DNA of 64,000 nt, from NCBI RefSeq assembly GCF_024448505.1, contig NZ_JAMOHV010000007.1:124001-188000 (forward strand). Reading direction: 5' to 3'. Position 1 is the stretch's first letter; the number at the start of each line of letters is the position of its first letter. Source of the DNA: Stutzerimonas degradans (lineage in GTDB: Bacteria; Pseudomonadota; Gammaproteobacteria; Pseudomonadales; Pseudomonadaceae). The translations under genes were made by a program, and so were the position numbers. A model generated the notes under the pieces. That model did no database searches. It was not told the origin of the DNA and worked only from the letters and a program-made list of their open reading frames with translations. Of this stretch, positions 49,667-58,008 are shown piece by piece.

Positions 49667-50251
49667 ATGCCGTTGCCCCAGATCCTGATCGTGTCCGGCA
49701 GCCATTCGCCCGACAGCCAGTCGGCCCGCCTGGCCGACTATCTGCGCCAGCGCCTGCAAGCGCTGGAGATCGCCGAGGAGGTCGCCCTGCACGACCTGGG
49801 CGGCGCGCCCCTGCCGCTCTGGCAGGAAGGCGTGCCCTACCCGTTCGCCGAGCAGGCCGCCAGCGCCGAGGCGCTGATCCTGATCTCGCCAGAGTGGCAC
49901 GGCATGGCGACGCCCGCGTTGAAGAACTGGTTTCTGTACATGGACCTCGCCTGGCTGGCGCACAAGCCAGTGCTGCTGTGCGGCGTGTCCGGTGGCGCCG
50001 GCGGGCTCTATCCGGTGCTGGAGCTGCGCAGCTACTCGTTCAAGAATTTCCGCCCGTGCTACCTGCCCGACCACCTGATCGTCCGCGACGTGCAGGCGGT
50101 GCTGCGCAGCGACGAGGCGAACCCGGAGGTAACCCGCTGCCGGCAGCGCATCGACCACACGCTGCAGCTGCTACAGGCCTACATCAGCGGCTTCGACCAC
50201 ATCCGCCGCGCCCTGCCGGAACCGGTCGCGGCCTTCCGCTACGGCCTTTGA
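49667..50251 (+). CDS. NAD(P)H-dependent FMN reductase
   Basis: Flavodoxin-fold FMN reductase of 194 residues: SGSHSPDSQSARL (FMN phosphate loop), SPEWHGMATPALKNWFLY (flavin site) and CGVSGGAGG. It would supply reduced FMN to the two-component monooxygenase encoded 28 bases downstream. The start at 49667 has AAGGAA 6 bases before; the open frame upstream lies in the repeat-like spacer. First gene of unit 2. Confidence 0.85.
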   Translation: MPLPQILIVSGSHSPDSQSARLADYLRQRLQALEIAEEVALHDLGGAPLPLWQEGVPYPFAEQAASAEALILISPEWHGMATPALKNWFLYMDLAWLAHKPVLLCGVSGGAGGLYPVLELRSYSFKNFRPCYLPDHLIVRDVQAVLRSDEANPEVTRCRQRIDHTLQLLQAYISGFDHIRRALPEPVAAFRYGL

Positions 50252-50279
50252 ACCCACCGCCACGCAAGCGAGGACTGTC

Positions 50280-51338
50280 ATGAAGTTCGGAATCTTCCTT
50301 CCCAACGGTAGCAACGGCTACATCCCGTCCAAGGGCAGCCCGGTCTACCTGCCCACCTTCGAGCACAACAAGCAGATCACCCTGGAGGCGGAACGCCAGG
50401 GCCTGGACTTCGTGCTCTCGATGATGAAGTTCAAGGGCTTTGGCGGCGAAACCGGCTACTGGGATTCATGCCTGGAGACCTTCACCCTGATGGCCGGTTT
50501 GGCCGCCGTCACCGAGCGCATCGGCCTGTTCCCCACCGTCACCGTGCTTGCCCGGCATCCGGCGGTGGTCGCGCGCATGGTGGCGACCATCGACGACATC
50601 AGCGGCGGGCGCTGCGGGCTCAACGTGGTGACCGGCTGGAACCGCCCCGAATACACGCAGATGGGGGTCTGGCCGGGTGACGACTATTACGGTCGTCGCT
50701 ACGAGTACGCCGCCGACTACCTGACCCTGGTGAAGAAGTTCTGGACCGAGCCCTCGGTGACCTACAAGAGCCCCTTCTTCGAGGTGCTGGATTGCGTGGT
50801 CAACCCGCGCCCAAGCCGACAGATTCCCATCGTCTGCGCCGGCCAGTCGCCTGCAGGGCTGGCGTTCACCGCCCGGCATGGCGATCACAGTTTCATCATG
50901 GCGGAGAAGCCGGCACTCGCCGCGGCCTGCGAGCAGATGCGCGAGGAAGCAGCCAAGGCCGGGCGGCAGGTGGGCATCTACGCGCTGTTCCAACTGGTGC
51001 TGGCCCCAACCGATGCCGAGGCGCGCGCGCAGTGCGAAGCCATCGTCGCCGGTGCCGACCAGGGCGCCATCGCCAACATCCTCGCCAGCGCCGCGCTGGA
51101 CTCCAACCCGGGCGGCACCGCGAACCGCATGCTCAGCGGCCTGCAGCGCAGTTTCGAGGACGGCAACCTGGCCTTCATGGGCATGCCGGTGATCCACGGC
51201 TCGCCGGCCACGGTAGCCAGCAAGATCGATGACATCGCGGCGCAAACCGGGGTGGACGGCATCCTGTTCAGCATCCCCGACTTCGTGCCGAGCATCCGCC
51301 TGTTCGGCGAGCAGGTCATGCCGAAGCTGACCTGCTAG
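50280..51338 (+). CDS. RutA-like flavin-dependent monooxygenase
   Basis: Luciferase-like (LLM) FMNH2-dependent monooxygenase of 352 residues. The segments LSMMKFKGFGGETGYWD, TFTLMAGLAAVTERI, VTGWNRPEYTQMGVWPGDDYYGRRY and ICAGQSPAGLAF match the pyrimidine oxygenase RutA closely as I remember it. RutA opens the uracil ring by oxidative amide cleavage through a flavin-N5 peroxide. The other rut genes are absent, so a different amide or cyclic imide is the likely substrate. The adjacent FMN reductase would take the place of RutF. Confidence 0.85.
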   Translation: MKFGIFLPNGSNGYIPSKGSPVYLPTFEHNKQITLEAERQGLDFVLSMMKFKGFGGETGYWDSCLETFTLMAGLAAVTERIGLFPTVTVLARHPAVVARMVATIDDISGGRCGLNVVTGWNRPEYTQMGVWPGDDYYGRRYEYAADYLTLVKKFWTEPSVTYKSPFFEVLDCVVNPRPSRQIPIVCAGQSPAGLAFTARHGDHSFIMAEKPALAAACEQMREEAAKAGRQVGIYALFQLVLAPTDAEARAQCEAIVAGADQGAIANILASAALDSNPGGTANRMLSGLQRSFEDGNLAFMGMPVIHGSPATVASKIDDIAAQTGVDGILFSIPDFVPSIRLFGEQVMPKLTC

Positions 51339-51369
51339 CGCGCGCCGCTTCCCCGGCAGAAGGATCGCC

Positions 51370-52233
51370 ATGTCCATCCAGCTACTGTTCGGCGCGGCCC
51401 TCGCGCCGATGCTTTGGGGCACCACCTACTGGCTGACCACCGAGGTGCTGTGGACCGACCGGCCGCTGACCACGGCGCTGATCCGGCTGTTGCTGCCCGG
51501 TCTGCTGCTGGTTGCCGCGCTGCGCTACCGGCCGCAGCCGGGGCAATGGAAGCCGCTGCTGCTGATCAGCCTGCCGAGCATGGCGCTGACCCATGCCTGC
51601 CTGTTCTACGCCGCCTCGCGCCTGGCCGGGCCGTTGGCGGCACTGCTGGTATCGACCCAGCCGCTGCTGGTGTGGGGTCTGGCCTGGCTGCTGTTTCGCC
51701 AGCGCACCAGCCGGCTGATCAGCGCCGGCGCGCTGCTGGGTTTTTGCGGCATGCTGCTGGTGCTGGTCGCGCCCAGTCGGATGCACTGGGACCTGCCGGC
51801 CGCCGCCGCGGCGCTGGCGGCCTCGGCGAGCATGGGCACCGGCACCTTGCTGATGAAACGCTGGAAACTGGACATCCCCGCCCTGCCCTACGTCGGCTGG
51901 CAACTCACGCTGGGCGGGCTGATGCTGCTGCCGCTGGCCGCCTGGCTGGAGTTTCCGCTGCCGCTGCCAAATGCCCGCGAGATCGCCGGCTACGGCTTCC
52001 TCACCCTGTTCGGCACCCTGCTGCCTTATCTGCTGTGGTTCCGCGCCCTCCCGCGCCTGGACCCGGTGCAGCTTTCGGTCTACCTGCTGCTCAGCCCGCT
52101 GACCGCCATCTGCCTCGGCTACCTGTTGCTGGACCAGACGCTGACGCCGCTGCAACTCGCCGGTGCGCTGATCGTCTTCGCCGGCATCCTGCTCAGCCAG
52201 CGACCAGCCACGACGCCCGCCTCCTCCCGCTGA
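51370..52233 (+). CDS. EamA/DMT-family transporter
   Basis: A 287-residue inner-membrane protein with ten hydrophobic segments forming two EamA repeats (residues ~5-130 and ~145-280). It begins LFGAALAPMLWGTTYWLTTEVL, a typical first helix. Members export metabolites, including amino acids and nucleobase derivatives. As last gene of unit 2 it may export a side product or import a substrate; direction is not predictable. Confidence 0.88.
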   Translation: MSIQLLFGAALAPMLWGTTYWLTTEVLWTDRPLTTALIRLLLPGLLLVAALRYRPQPGQWKPLLLISLPSMALTHACLFYAASRLAGPLAALLVSTQPLLVWGLAWLLFRQRTSRLISAGALLGFCGMLLVLVAPSRMHWDLPAAAAALAASASMGTGTLLMKRWKLDIPALPYVGWQLTLGGLMLLPLAAWLEFPLPLPNAREIAGYGFLTLFGTLLPYLLWFRALPRLDPVQLSVYLLLSPLTAICLGYLLLDQTLTPLQLAGALIVFAGILLSQRPATTPASSR

Positions 52234-52277
52234 TCGACGGCTTGCGCGGCGCCTCGTCAGGCCAGTCCGCGAAAGCC

Positions 52278-52313
52278 TTTCACCACTGTGAAACCCCGCC
52301 TTTCAAGTTGAAA
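52278..52313. promoter_or_regulatory. tandem palindromes, unit 3
   Basis: TTTCACCACTGTGAAA (52278-52293) and TTTCAAGTTGAAA (52301-52313) have centres about 21 bp apart, two helical turns. The second matches the palindrome of unit 1 (38653-38665) at 12 of 13 positions. They end 87 bases before the -24 element and are candidate activator sites. Confidence 0.6.
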
Positions 52314-52400
52314 AACAGCGCAGCTCGGCGCGGCTGAGCGACCGCTGCACGCGGCAAATAAATCTTTAACTATCAATAAGATAGAAAAACTTCGCGAAGT

Positions 52401-52415
52401 TGGCAGCGCAATTGC
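52401..52415 (+). promoter_or_regulatory. sigma-54 promoter of unit 3
   Basis: TGGCAGCGCAATTGC has TGGCA and TTGC with exact -24/-12 spacing, 43 bases before the CoA transferase start. The flanking region is AT-rich (52350-52400), as often seen where IHF bends DNA. Confidence 0.75.
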
Positions 52416-52458
52416 AAAGGTCTGGTCGTGGCTCCAATGCACTTATAAGAGAAACAAT

Positions 52459-53658
52459 ATGAGCAAGCCTTTAGAAGGGATAAGGGTCATCGATCTGACC
52501 CACATGCTGTCCGGTCCGTATGCAGGCATGATCCTGGCCGACCTTGGTGCCGACACGATCAAGGTGGAGCCGCTGGCAGGCGAAGGTACCCGCGCCCTGC
52601 TGGCCAAGGACCCAAACAATTCACTGCACGGCATGGGGGCGTACTTCCTCACCCTCAACCGCAACAAGAAAAGCATCTGCATCGACCTCAAGAGCGAATC
52701 CGGTCTGGAGCTGTTCTACGACCTGGTCCGCACCGCCGACGTGGTACTCGACAACTTCAGCGCCGGGGTGACGACCAAGCTGAAGATCGACTTCGCGCGC
52801 CTTAAGGCCATCAACCCGCGCATCGTCACCTGCTCGGTCACCGGCTTCGGCCAGGACGGCCCCAACTACCAGCGCCCGGCCTTCGACCAGGTGGTGCAGG
52901 GCATCGGCGGCGGCATGTCGATCACCGGCGAGAATGCCGACAAGCCCACCCGGGCCGGCATTCCGATCGGCGATCTGGGCGGCGGCATGTTCGCCGTCAT
53001 GGGCGTGCTCGCCGCGCTGCAGGCGCGCAACGCCAAGGGCCACGGCCAGCACGTCGATATCTCGATGCTGGACTGCCAAATCAGCATGCTCAACTACATG
53101 GCCACCATGTACTTCCTCAGCGGCCAGAACCCCACGCCGCTGGGCAACGGCCACTTCGTCCATGTGCCGTACAACACCTTCAAGACCCAGGACGGCTTCC
53201 TCATCGTCGCGGTGATCTTCGACAGCTTCTGGGACAACCTGGTCAACCTGCTCGACATCGAGGCGCTCAAGGACCCGAAGTTCAAGGCCCAGCCCGAACG
53301 CCTGGCCAACAAGGTGCTGATCGAAGGCATCCTCAACGAGGTCTTCGCCACCCAGACCACCGACCACTGGGTCGCCCTGCTGAGTTCGGTGCGCGTGCCC
53401 TGTGCCCCGGTGAACAACTTCGGCCAGGCGCTGAGCGATCCGCAGATCCTCTACCGCCGCATGGTGGTCGAGATCGAGCACCCCGAGGGCGGCAAGGTCA
53501 ACGCGCCGGGCAATCCGATCAAGCTTTCGGTGGACGGCGACGACCACTTCAGCCCGCCGCCCCTGCTCGGCCAGCACACCGACGAAGTGCTCAAGACCCT
53601 GCTCGGCTACGACGACGCACGCATCGCGCAGTTGCGCGCCAGCAAGGTGGTGAGGTGA
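52459..53658 (+). CDS. CaiB/BaiF-family CoA transferase
   Basis: Family III CoA transferase of 399 residues. The N-terminus (LEGIRVIDLTHMLSGPYAGMILADLGADTIKVE) is diagnostic; the catalytic aspartate is D172 in IGDLGGGMFA. It moves CoA between an acyl-CoA donor and an organic acid. The lyase gene follows after 3 bases, so the activated acid is probably a 3-hydroxy-acyl-CoA precursor. No ATG-proximal strong ribosome site; AAGAGAAAC is weak. Confidence 0.9.
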   Translation: MSKPLEGIRVIDLTHMLSGPYAGMILADLGADTIKVEPLAGEGTRALLAKDPNNSLHGMGAYFLTLNRNKKSICIDLKSESGLELFYDLVRTADVVLDNFSAGVTTKLKIDFARLKAINPRIVTCSVTGFGQDGPNYQRPAFDQVVQGIGGGMSITGENADKPTRAGIPIGDLGGGMFAVMGVLAALQARNAKGHGQHVDISMLDCQISMLNYMATMYFLSGQNPTPLGNGHFVHVPYNTFKTQDGFLIVAVIFDSFWDNLVNLLDIEALKDPKFKAQPERLANKVLIEGILNEVFATQTTDHWVALLSSVRVPCAPVNNFGQALSDPQILYRRMVVEIEHPEGGKVNAPGNPIKLSVDGDDHFSPPPLLGQHTDEVLKTLLGYDDARIAQLRASKVVR

Positions 53659-53661
53659 GCC

Positions 53662-54585
53662 ATGAGCGAGCGCATCGTCGTCAATGAAGTCGGCCCGCGC
53701 GACGGGCTGCAGAGCCAGGGCAAGACCCTCACCGTCGAGCAGCGCCTGGAAATGATCCAGGCCCTGCTGGCCACCGGCATTCGCAGCATCGAAGTCGGCA
53801 GTTTCGTGTCGCCCAAGGCGGTGCCGCAGATGGCCGGCACCGACGCGCTGTTCGCCCGCCTGCCGATGCCCGATCAGGTGGCGTATTCGGCGCTGATCCC
53901 CAACGCCAAGGGCTACGAGCTGGCGCGGGCCGCAGGTGCTCGTTCAGTGGCTGTGGTGCTGTCGGCCACCGAGACCATGAACCAGCGCAACATCCGCATG
54001 AGTCTCGACGAGACCACCGCCGTATGCCTGGAGCTGATGCAGCAGGCGCGACGCGACGGCCTCGAGGCGCGTGCCTACGTCGCGGTCGCCTTCGAGTGCC
54101 CGTTCGAGGGCGTCACCCCGGCCGAGCGCGTGATCGCCCTCACCCAGCGGCTTTTCGACGCCGGCGCGGACAAGGTCATCATCGCCGACACCATCGGCGC
54201 AGCCCATCCGACCAGCGTGCGCGGCGTGCTCGAACCGCTGCGTTCCATGGGCCTGCAGGAGCGACTGTCCTGCCACTTCCACGACACCCGCGGCATGGCG
54301 CTGGCCAACGTGCTGGCCTCGCTCGACGCTGGCGTGCGCGAGTTCGACAGCTCCATCGGCGGCCTTGGCGGCTGCCCGTTCTCACCAGGAGCGACTGGCA
54401 ACCTGGCCACCGAGGACCTGGTGCTGATGCTCAACGCCATGGGCCTGGACACCGGGATCGACAGCCTGGCGCTGGTGGACGCGGTGCAGCAGGGGCAGGC
54501 ACTGACCGAAACCCCGCTCGGCGGCCACAGCTTCCGCTGGCTGCAGCGCCAGCATCAGGCACATCGGGAGGCAACGCATGCTTAA
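53662..54585 (+). CDS. HMG-CoA lyase-like enzyme
   Basis: A 307-residue aldolase-type TIM barrel of the hydroxymethylglutaryl-CoA lyase family. NEVGPRDGLQSQ (metal and base), the metal-binding histidines in HFHDTRGMALANV, and the catalytic cysteine in GGLGGCPFSPGATGN are all present. It cleaves a 3-hydroxy-3-methyl (or related) acyl-CoA to acetyl-CoA plus a 2- or 3-oxo acid. Beside a CoA transferase this is a typical end of a catabolic pathway. True HMG-CoA specificity is not certain. Confidence 0.87.
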   Translation: MSERIVVNEVGPRDGLQSQGKTLTVEQRLEMIQALLATGIRSIEVGSFVSPKAVPQMAGTDALFARLPMPDQVAYSALIPNAKGYELARAAGARSVAVVLSATETMNQRNIRMSLDETTAVCLELMQQARRDGLEARAYVAVAFECPFEGVTPAERVIALTQRLFDAGADKVIIADTIGAAHPTSVRGVLEPLRSMGLQERLSCHFHDTRGMALANVLASLDAGVREFDSSIGGLGGCPFSPGATGNLATEDLVLMLNAMGLDTGIDSLALVDAVQQGQALTETPLGGHSFRWLQRQHQAHREATHA

Positions 54586-55564
54586 GTCCAGTCTCAGCTG
54601 GGCCGGGCGGTTGTCGCCCTGGCTCATCATCGGGGGGCTGTCCTATGCGGCCCTGTTCGTTCAGCCGACGGTCAATCCGCATCCGCTGGACCAGCCGCTG
54701 CTGGAAACCCGTGATGCGTTCTTCGATGCCGAAGTGCTGGGCCAGCACTGGTGGGCAGTCGGCCAGAACGGCGCGCTGCTGGAGTCGTCCGACGACGGCC
54801 AGAGCTGGCAACGTGCCGAGGTCCCCGGCCGCGACAACCTGCAAGGCATCGCCAGCTCGCCGGATGGCCGCGTGGTAGTGGTTGGCAACCAGGGCCGCGC
54901 GTGGGTCCGTCAGGCTGACGGCAGCTGGCAGCAACAGCAGCTGCTGGGCGAGGACTCGGTGGCCAAGCTGCTCGACGTGTCGTTCATCGACGGTCACTTC
55001 TGGGCGGTCGGCGAGATGGGCAGCCTGCTGCGCGCCGATGCCGACCTCAGCCAGTGGCAAGCGCTGAGCATCGATGAGGACGTAACCCTCAACAGCATCC
55101 GCGCCGGCGCCAACGGCGATCTGTGGATCGCCGCCGAGTTCGGCCGCCTGCTGCACAGCGTCGATCACGGCGAGAGCTGGCAGGTGCAAGAGCTGAGCAG
55201 CGAAAGCCTGCGTGCGGTGCACTTCAACGGCAACACCGGCGTCGCCGTCGGCAACCGCGGCGGCGTGTACCTCAGCGAGAACGGCGGCCAGGACTGGCGC
55301 GAGCTGCCGCCGTTCACCGAGGAACACCTCTACGACGTGGCCTTCCACGAGCAACGCTGGATCGCCACCGGCGACCGCGGCGCGCTCTACCAGACCCGCA
55401 ATGCCGTGCCCGACCAGGGCTGGCAGCGCTGGAGCCCGGCCAGCCTGGACAAGAGCTACCACAGCCGCCTGGTCAATACCGACCGCGGCGTGCTGCTGGT
55501 CGGCAAGCAGGTCGGCCTGCTCGAAGCGCAAGACCTTCGGCTGCTGATCAAGGAGACCCCGTGA
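54578..55564 (+). CDS. YCF48/BNR-repeat protein, membrane-anchored
   Basis: A 328-residue propeller protein with an N-terminal membrane anchor (WLIIGGLSYAALFV) and repeats such as WWAVGQNGALLESSDDGQSW and GVAVGNRGGVYLSENGGQDW. It overlaps the lyase gene by 8 bases and the RND gene by 1-3 bases. YCF48-like proteins regularly occur with MMPL transporters and DUF1302/DUF1329 genes in loci for steroids, terpenes and other hydrophobic compounds. It probably sits in the periplasm beside the transporter. Confidence 0.83.
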   Translation: MLKSSLSWAGRLSPWLIIGGLSYAALFVQPTVNPHPLDQPLLETRDAFFDAEVLGQHWWAVGQNGALLESSDDGQSWQRAEVPGRDNLQGIASSPDGRVVVVGNQGRAWVRQADGSWQQQQLLGEDSVAKLLDVSFIDGHFWAVGEMGSLLRADADLSQWQALSIDEDVTLNSIRAGANGDLWIAAEFGRLLHSVDHGESWQVQELSSESLRAVHFNGNTGVAVGNRGGVYLSENGGQDWRELPPFTEEHLYDVAFHEQRWIATGDRGALYQTRNAVPDQGWQRWSPASLDKSYHSRLVNTDRGVLLVGKQVGLLEAQDLRLLIKETP

Positions 55565-58008
55565 TGAATAGCGTCAAGAGCTATACCGCGCGTCTGGCCG
55601 CCTGGTCCATTCGCAATCGCGTCATGGTCTGCGTGGCCATCGCGCTGGCCACCGTGGCCTTCGCCGCTTCACTGGGCGGCCTGGACATCCGCACCCGCTT
55701 CAGCGACATGGTGCCCCACGACCATCCGTACGTGCAGGTGCACCGCAAGTACCAGGACAGCTTCGCGGCCAGCAACCGCGTCACCATCCTGGTCAAGGCG
55801 CGCGAGGGGGAAATCTTCGAGCGCGACATCCTCGAGGAAATCCGCCGCATCACCTACGACCTGCAGAAGGTCGAGGGCGTCAACCCGATGCAGATCACCT
55901 CGCTGGCGTCGAAGAAGCTCAAGCGCGTCAACGCCTCCAGCGAGGGCATCGAGACGCAGCCGATGATGTGGCCGAACGTGCCGCAGACCCGGGATGAGAT
56001 CAACGAGCTGCGCCAGGCGGTGCTGAACAACCCGATGGTGTACGGCCTCTACGTGGACCGCGAGCTGAGTTCGGCACTGATCCAGGTGGACTTCTACGAC
56101 CACCTGGTGGACTACGGCAAGATCTTCCCGCAGATCCAGACGCTGCTCGATGCCTCGCAGGTGCAGGATCAGGTCACGCTGCATCTGGTGGGCGAGCCGA
56201 TCCTCTATGGCTGGGTGGCGCACTACCTCGGCGAGACCGTCAGTCTGTCGCTGCTGTCGCTGGGCGCGATGCTGGTGCTGCTGTTCGTCTTCAGCCGCAC
56301 CTGGCGCGGCACCATCCTGCCATTGCTGGCCGGCCTGGTTTCGGCGATCTGGGCGCTGGGCATCGGCAACCTGCTGGGCTTCAACTTCGACCCGCTGGTG
56401 ATCGTGGTGGCCTTCATCATCACCGCCCGGGCGCTGTCGCACTCGGTGCAGATGATCACCCGCTTCGACGACCTGACGCTGGGCGGTGAACACGTCGATC
56501 CGCGGCGCGCCGCCGAGCAGACCATGAAGGAGCTGTGGCGGCCGAGCATGCTGGGGCTGTATGCCGACGCGGGCGCGATCCTGTGCGTGATCCTCACGCC
56601 CATCCCGCTGCTGCAGAAGGTCGCCATCGTCGGTGCGGTGTGGGTGATGACCATCACTGTGTCGGCGGTGTTCCTCACCCCGGCGCTGCTGTCGTTCATC
56701 AAGCGTCCGCAGGGTTACGCCCACCCGTTCAACCTGGACGGCTTCATGCGCGCCATTCTGGCCGGTGCCAAGTGGGTGGTGCGCAGCCGTACCCGCTACT
56801 ACATCGCGCCACTGGTGATCCTGCTGATGGCCGGGCTGGTGTTCGAGGCCACCCGGCTGACCATCGGCGATGCCAGCGATGGTTCGCCAATCCTCTGGCA
56901 GGACTCGTCCTTCAACCAGGACAGCGCGCTGATCAACCGCCTGTACCCCGGCTCCGAGCAGATGTTCGTGGTGATCGAGGGCCAGGAGCTGGACTCGCTG
57001 AAAACGCCGCAGGTGCTCGACTGGATGCTGCGCTTCTCGCGCTACATGGAACGCCAGGAGGAGATCGGCGGCGCCATTTCGCTGGCCGACATCGTGGTCG
57101 ACATCCGCCGCAACCTCTACGAAGGCAACCCGCGCTTCCGTGAACTGGGCGGCAGCCAGGTAGAGAACGGCGAGCTGATCAGCTTCTACATGCAGGGCGC
57201 CGACCCGGGCGATCTGGCGCAGTTCAGCGACGTGCACTTCAAGAACGGCGCCGTCACCCTGTTCTTCCGCGACCACAAGGGTGACACCCTGCGCAAGGCC
57301 ACCCACTACGCCAAGGAATTCATCGCCGAGAACCCCATCGAGGGTGCCGAGGTGAAGCTGGTCGGTGGCGTGCTCGGCATCATCGCGGCGGTCAACGAGA
57401 TTCTCCTCAGCGACCAGATCGAGGCGGTGGCTCTGGCCTTCCTCGTGGTGGTGCTGTGCTGCCTGGTTGTGTACCGCTCTTCGGTCAGCGGGGTGTTCTT
57501 CATCATCCCGGTGGCGATCTCCAACGTCGTCACCTTCGCCTTCATGGCCTGGCAGGACATCGGCATGAGCATCAGCACGCTGCCGGTGGTGGCCCTGGGG
57601 ATCGGCCTGGGCGTGGACTACGCCTTCTACATCGTCGACTCCATGAAGGAGTACCTGGAGAAGCACCCCGACGCCGCTCCGCTGGATGCCGTGCTGCAAT
57701 CGCTCGGCTCGGCCGGCCGCGGCGTGCTGCTGACGGCCTTCACCCTGGCCGCCGGCGTGCTGTTCTGGTCCTTCTCCTCCCTTCGTTTCCAAGCAGAGAT
57801 GGGCATGCTGATCGGGCTCTGGCTCATGGTTTCGGCACTCACCTCCCTGTTTGTCATGCCTTCGCTGGCGCTGGTGTTCAAGCCGAAATTCATCTTCGAA
57901 CACAGCACACCGAAAAAAGCCCAGTCCACCGGGCGCGCGCTAAACCTCGAGCACAATGGAGCGGCTGATAATGAAAAAAAGAATGAAGCACTTAACCCCG
58001 TTAGCTAG
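55564..58008 (+). CDS. MMPL/RND-family transporter
   Basis: An 814-residue inner-membrane protein with the HpnN/MmpL layout: one membrane helix, a periplasmic domain, five helices (~240-380), a second periplasmic domain and five final helices. Motif ALGIGLGVDYAFYIVDSMKEY is typical of the second half. Members move lipids and hydrophobic compounds. The start at 55564 overlaps the previous stop. Given the neighbours it would transport the substrate or membrane lipids. Confidence 0.88.
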   Translation: MNSVKSYTARLAAWSIRNRVMVCVAIALATVAFAASLGGLDIRTRFSDMVPHDHPYVQVHRKYQDSFAASNRVTILVKAREGEIFERDILEEIRRITYDLQKVEGVNPMQITSLASKKLKRVNASSEGIETQPMMWPNVPQTRDEINELRQAVLNNPMVYGLYVDRELSSALIQVDFYDHLVDYGKIFPQIQTLLDASQVQDQVTLHLVGEPILYGWVAHYLGETVSLSLLSLGAMLVLLFVFSRTWRGTILPLLAGLVSAIWALGIGNLLGFNFDPLVIVVAFIITARALSHSVQMITRFDDLTLGGEHVDPRRAAEQTMKELWRPSMLGLYADAGAILCVILTPIPLLQKVAIVGAVWVMTITVSAVFLTPALLSFIKRPQGYAHPFNLDGFMRAILAGAKWVVRSRTRYYIAPLVILLMAGLVFEATRLTIGDASDGSPILWQDSSFNQDSALINRLYPGSEQMFVVIEGQELDSLKTPQVLDWMLRFSRYMERQEEIGGAISLADIVVDIRRNLYEGNPRFRELGGSQVENGELISFYMQGADPGDLAQFSDVHFKNGAVTLFFRDHKGDTLRKATHYAKEFIAENPIEGAEVKLVGGVLGIIAAVNEILLSDQIEAVALAFLVVVLCCLVVYRSSVSGVFFIIPVAISNVVTFAFMAWQDIGMSISTLPVVALGIGLGVDYAFYIVDSMKEYLEKHPDAAPLDAVLQSLGSAGRGVLLTAFTLAAGVLFWSFSSLRFQAEMGMLIGLWLMVSALTSLFVMPSLALVFKPKFIFEHSTPKKAQSTGRALNLEHNGAADNEKKNEALNPVS

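Noticed and set aside
50280..51338. Genuine uracil-degradation gene rutA
   Set aside because: The other rut genes are absent and the neighbours do not fit pyrimidine breakdown; only the fold and mechanism are likely shared.
54578..55564. Sialidase
   Set aside because: BNR-type repeats are present, but there is no sialidase active-site pattern and the anchor and neighbours fit the YCF48-like family.
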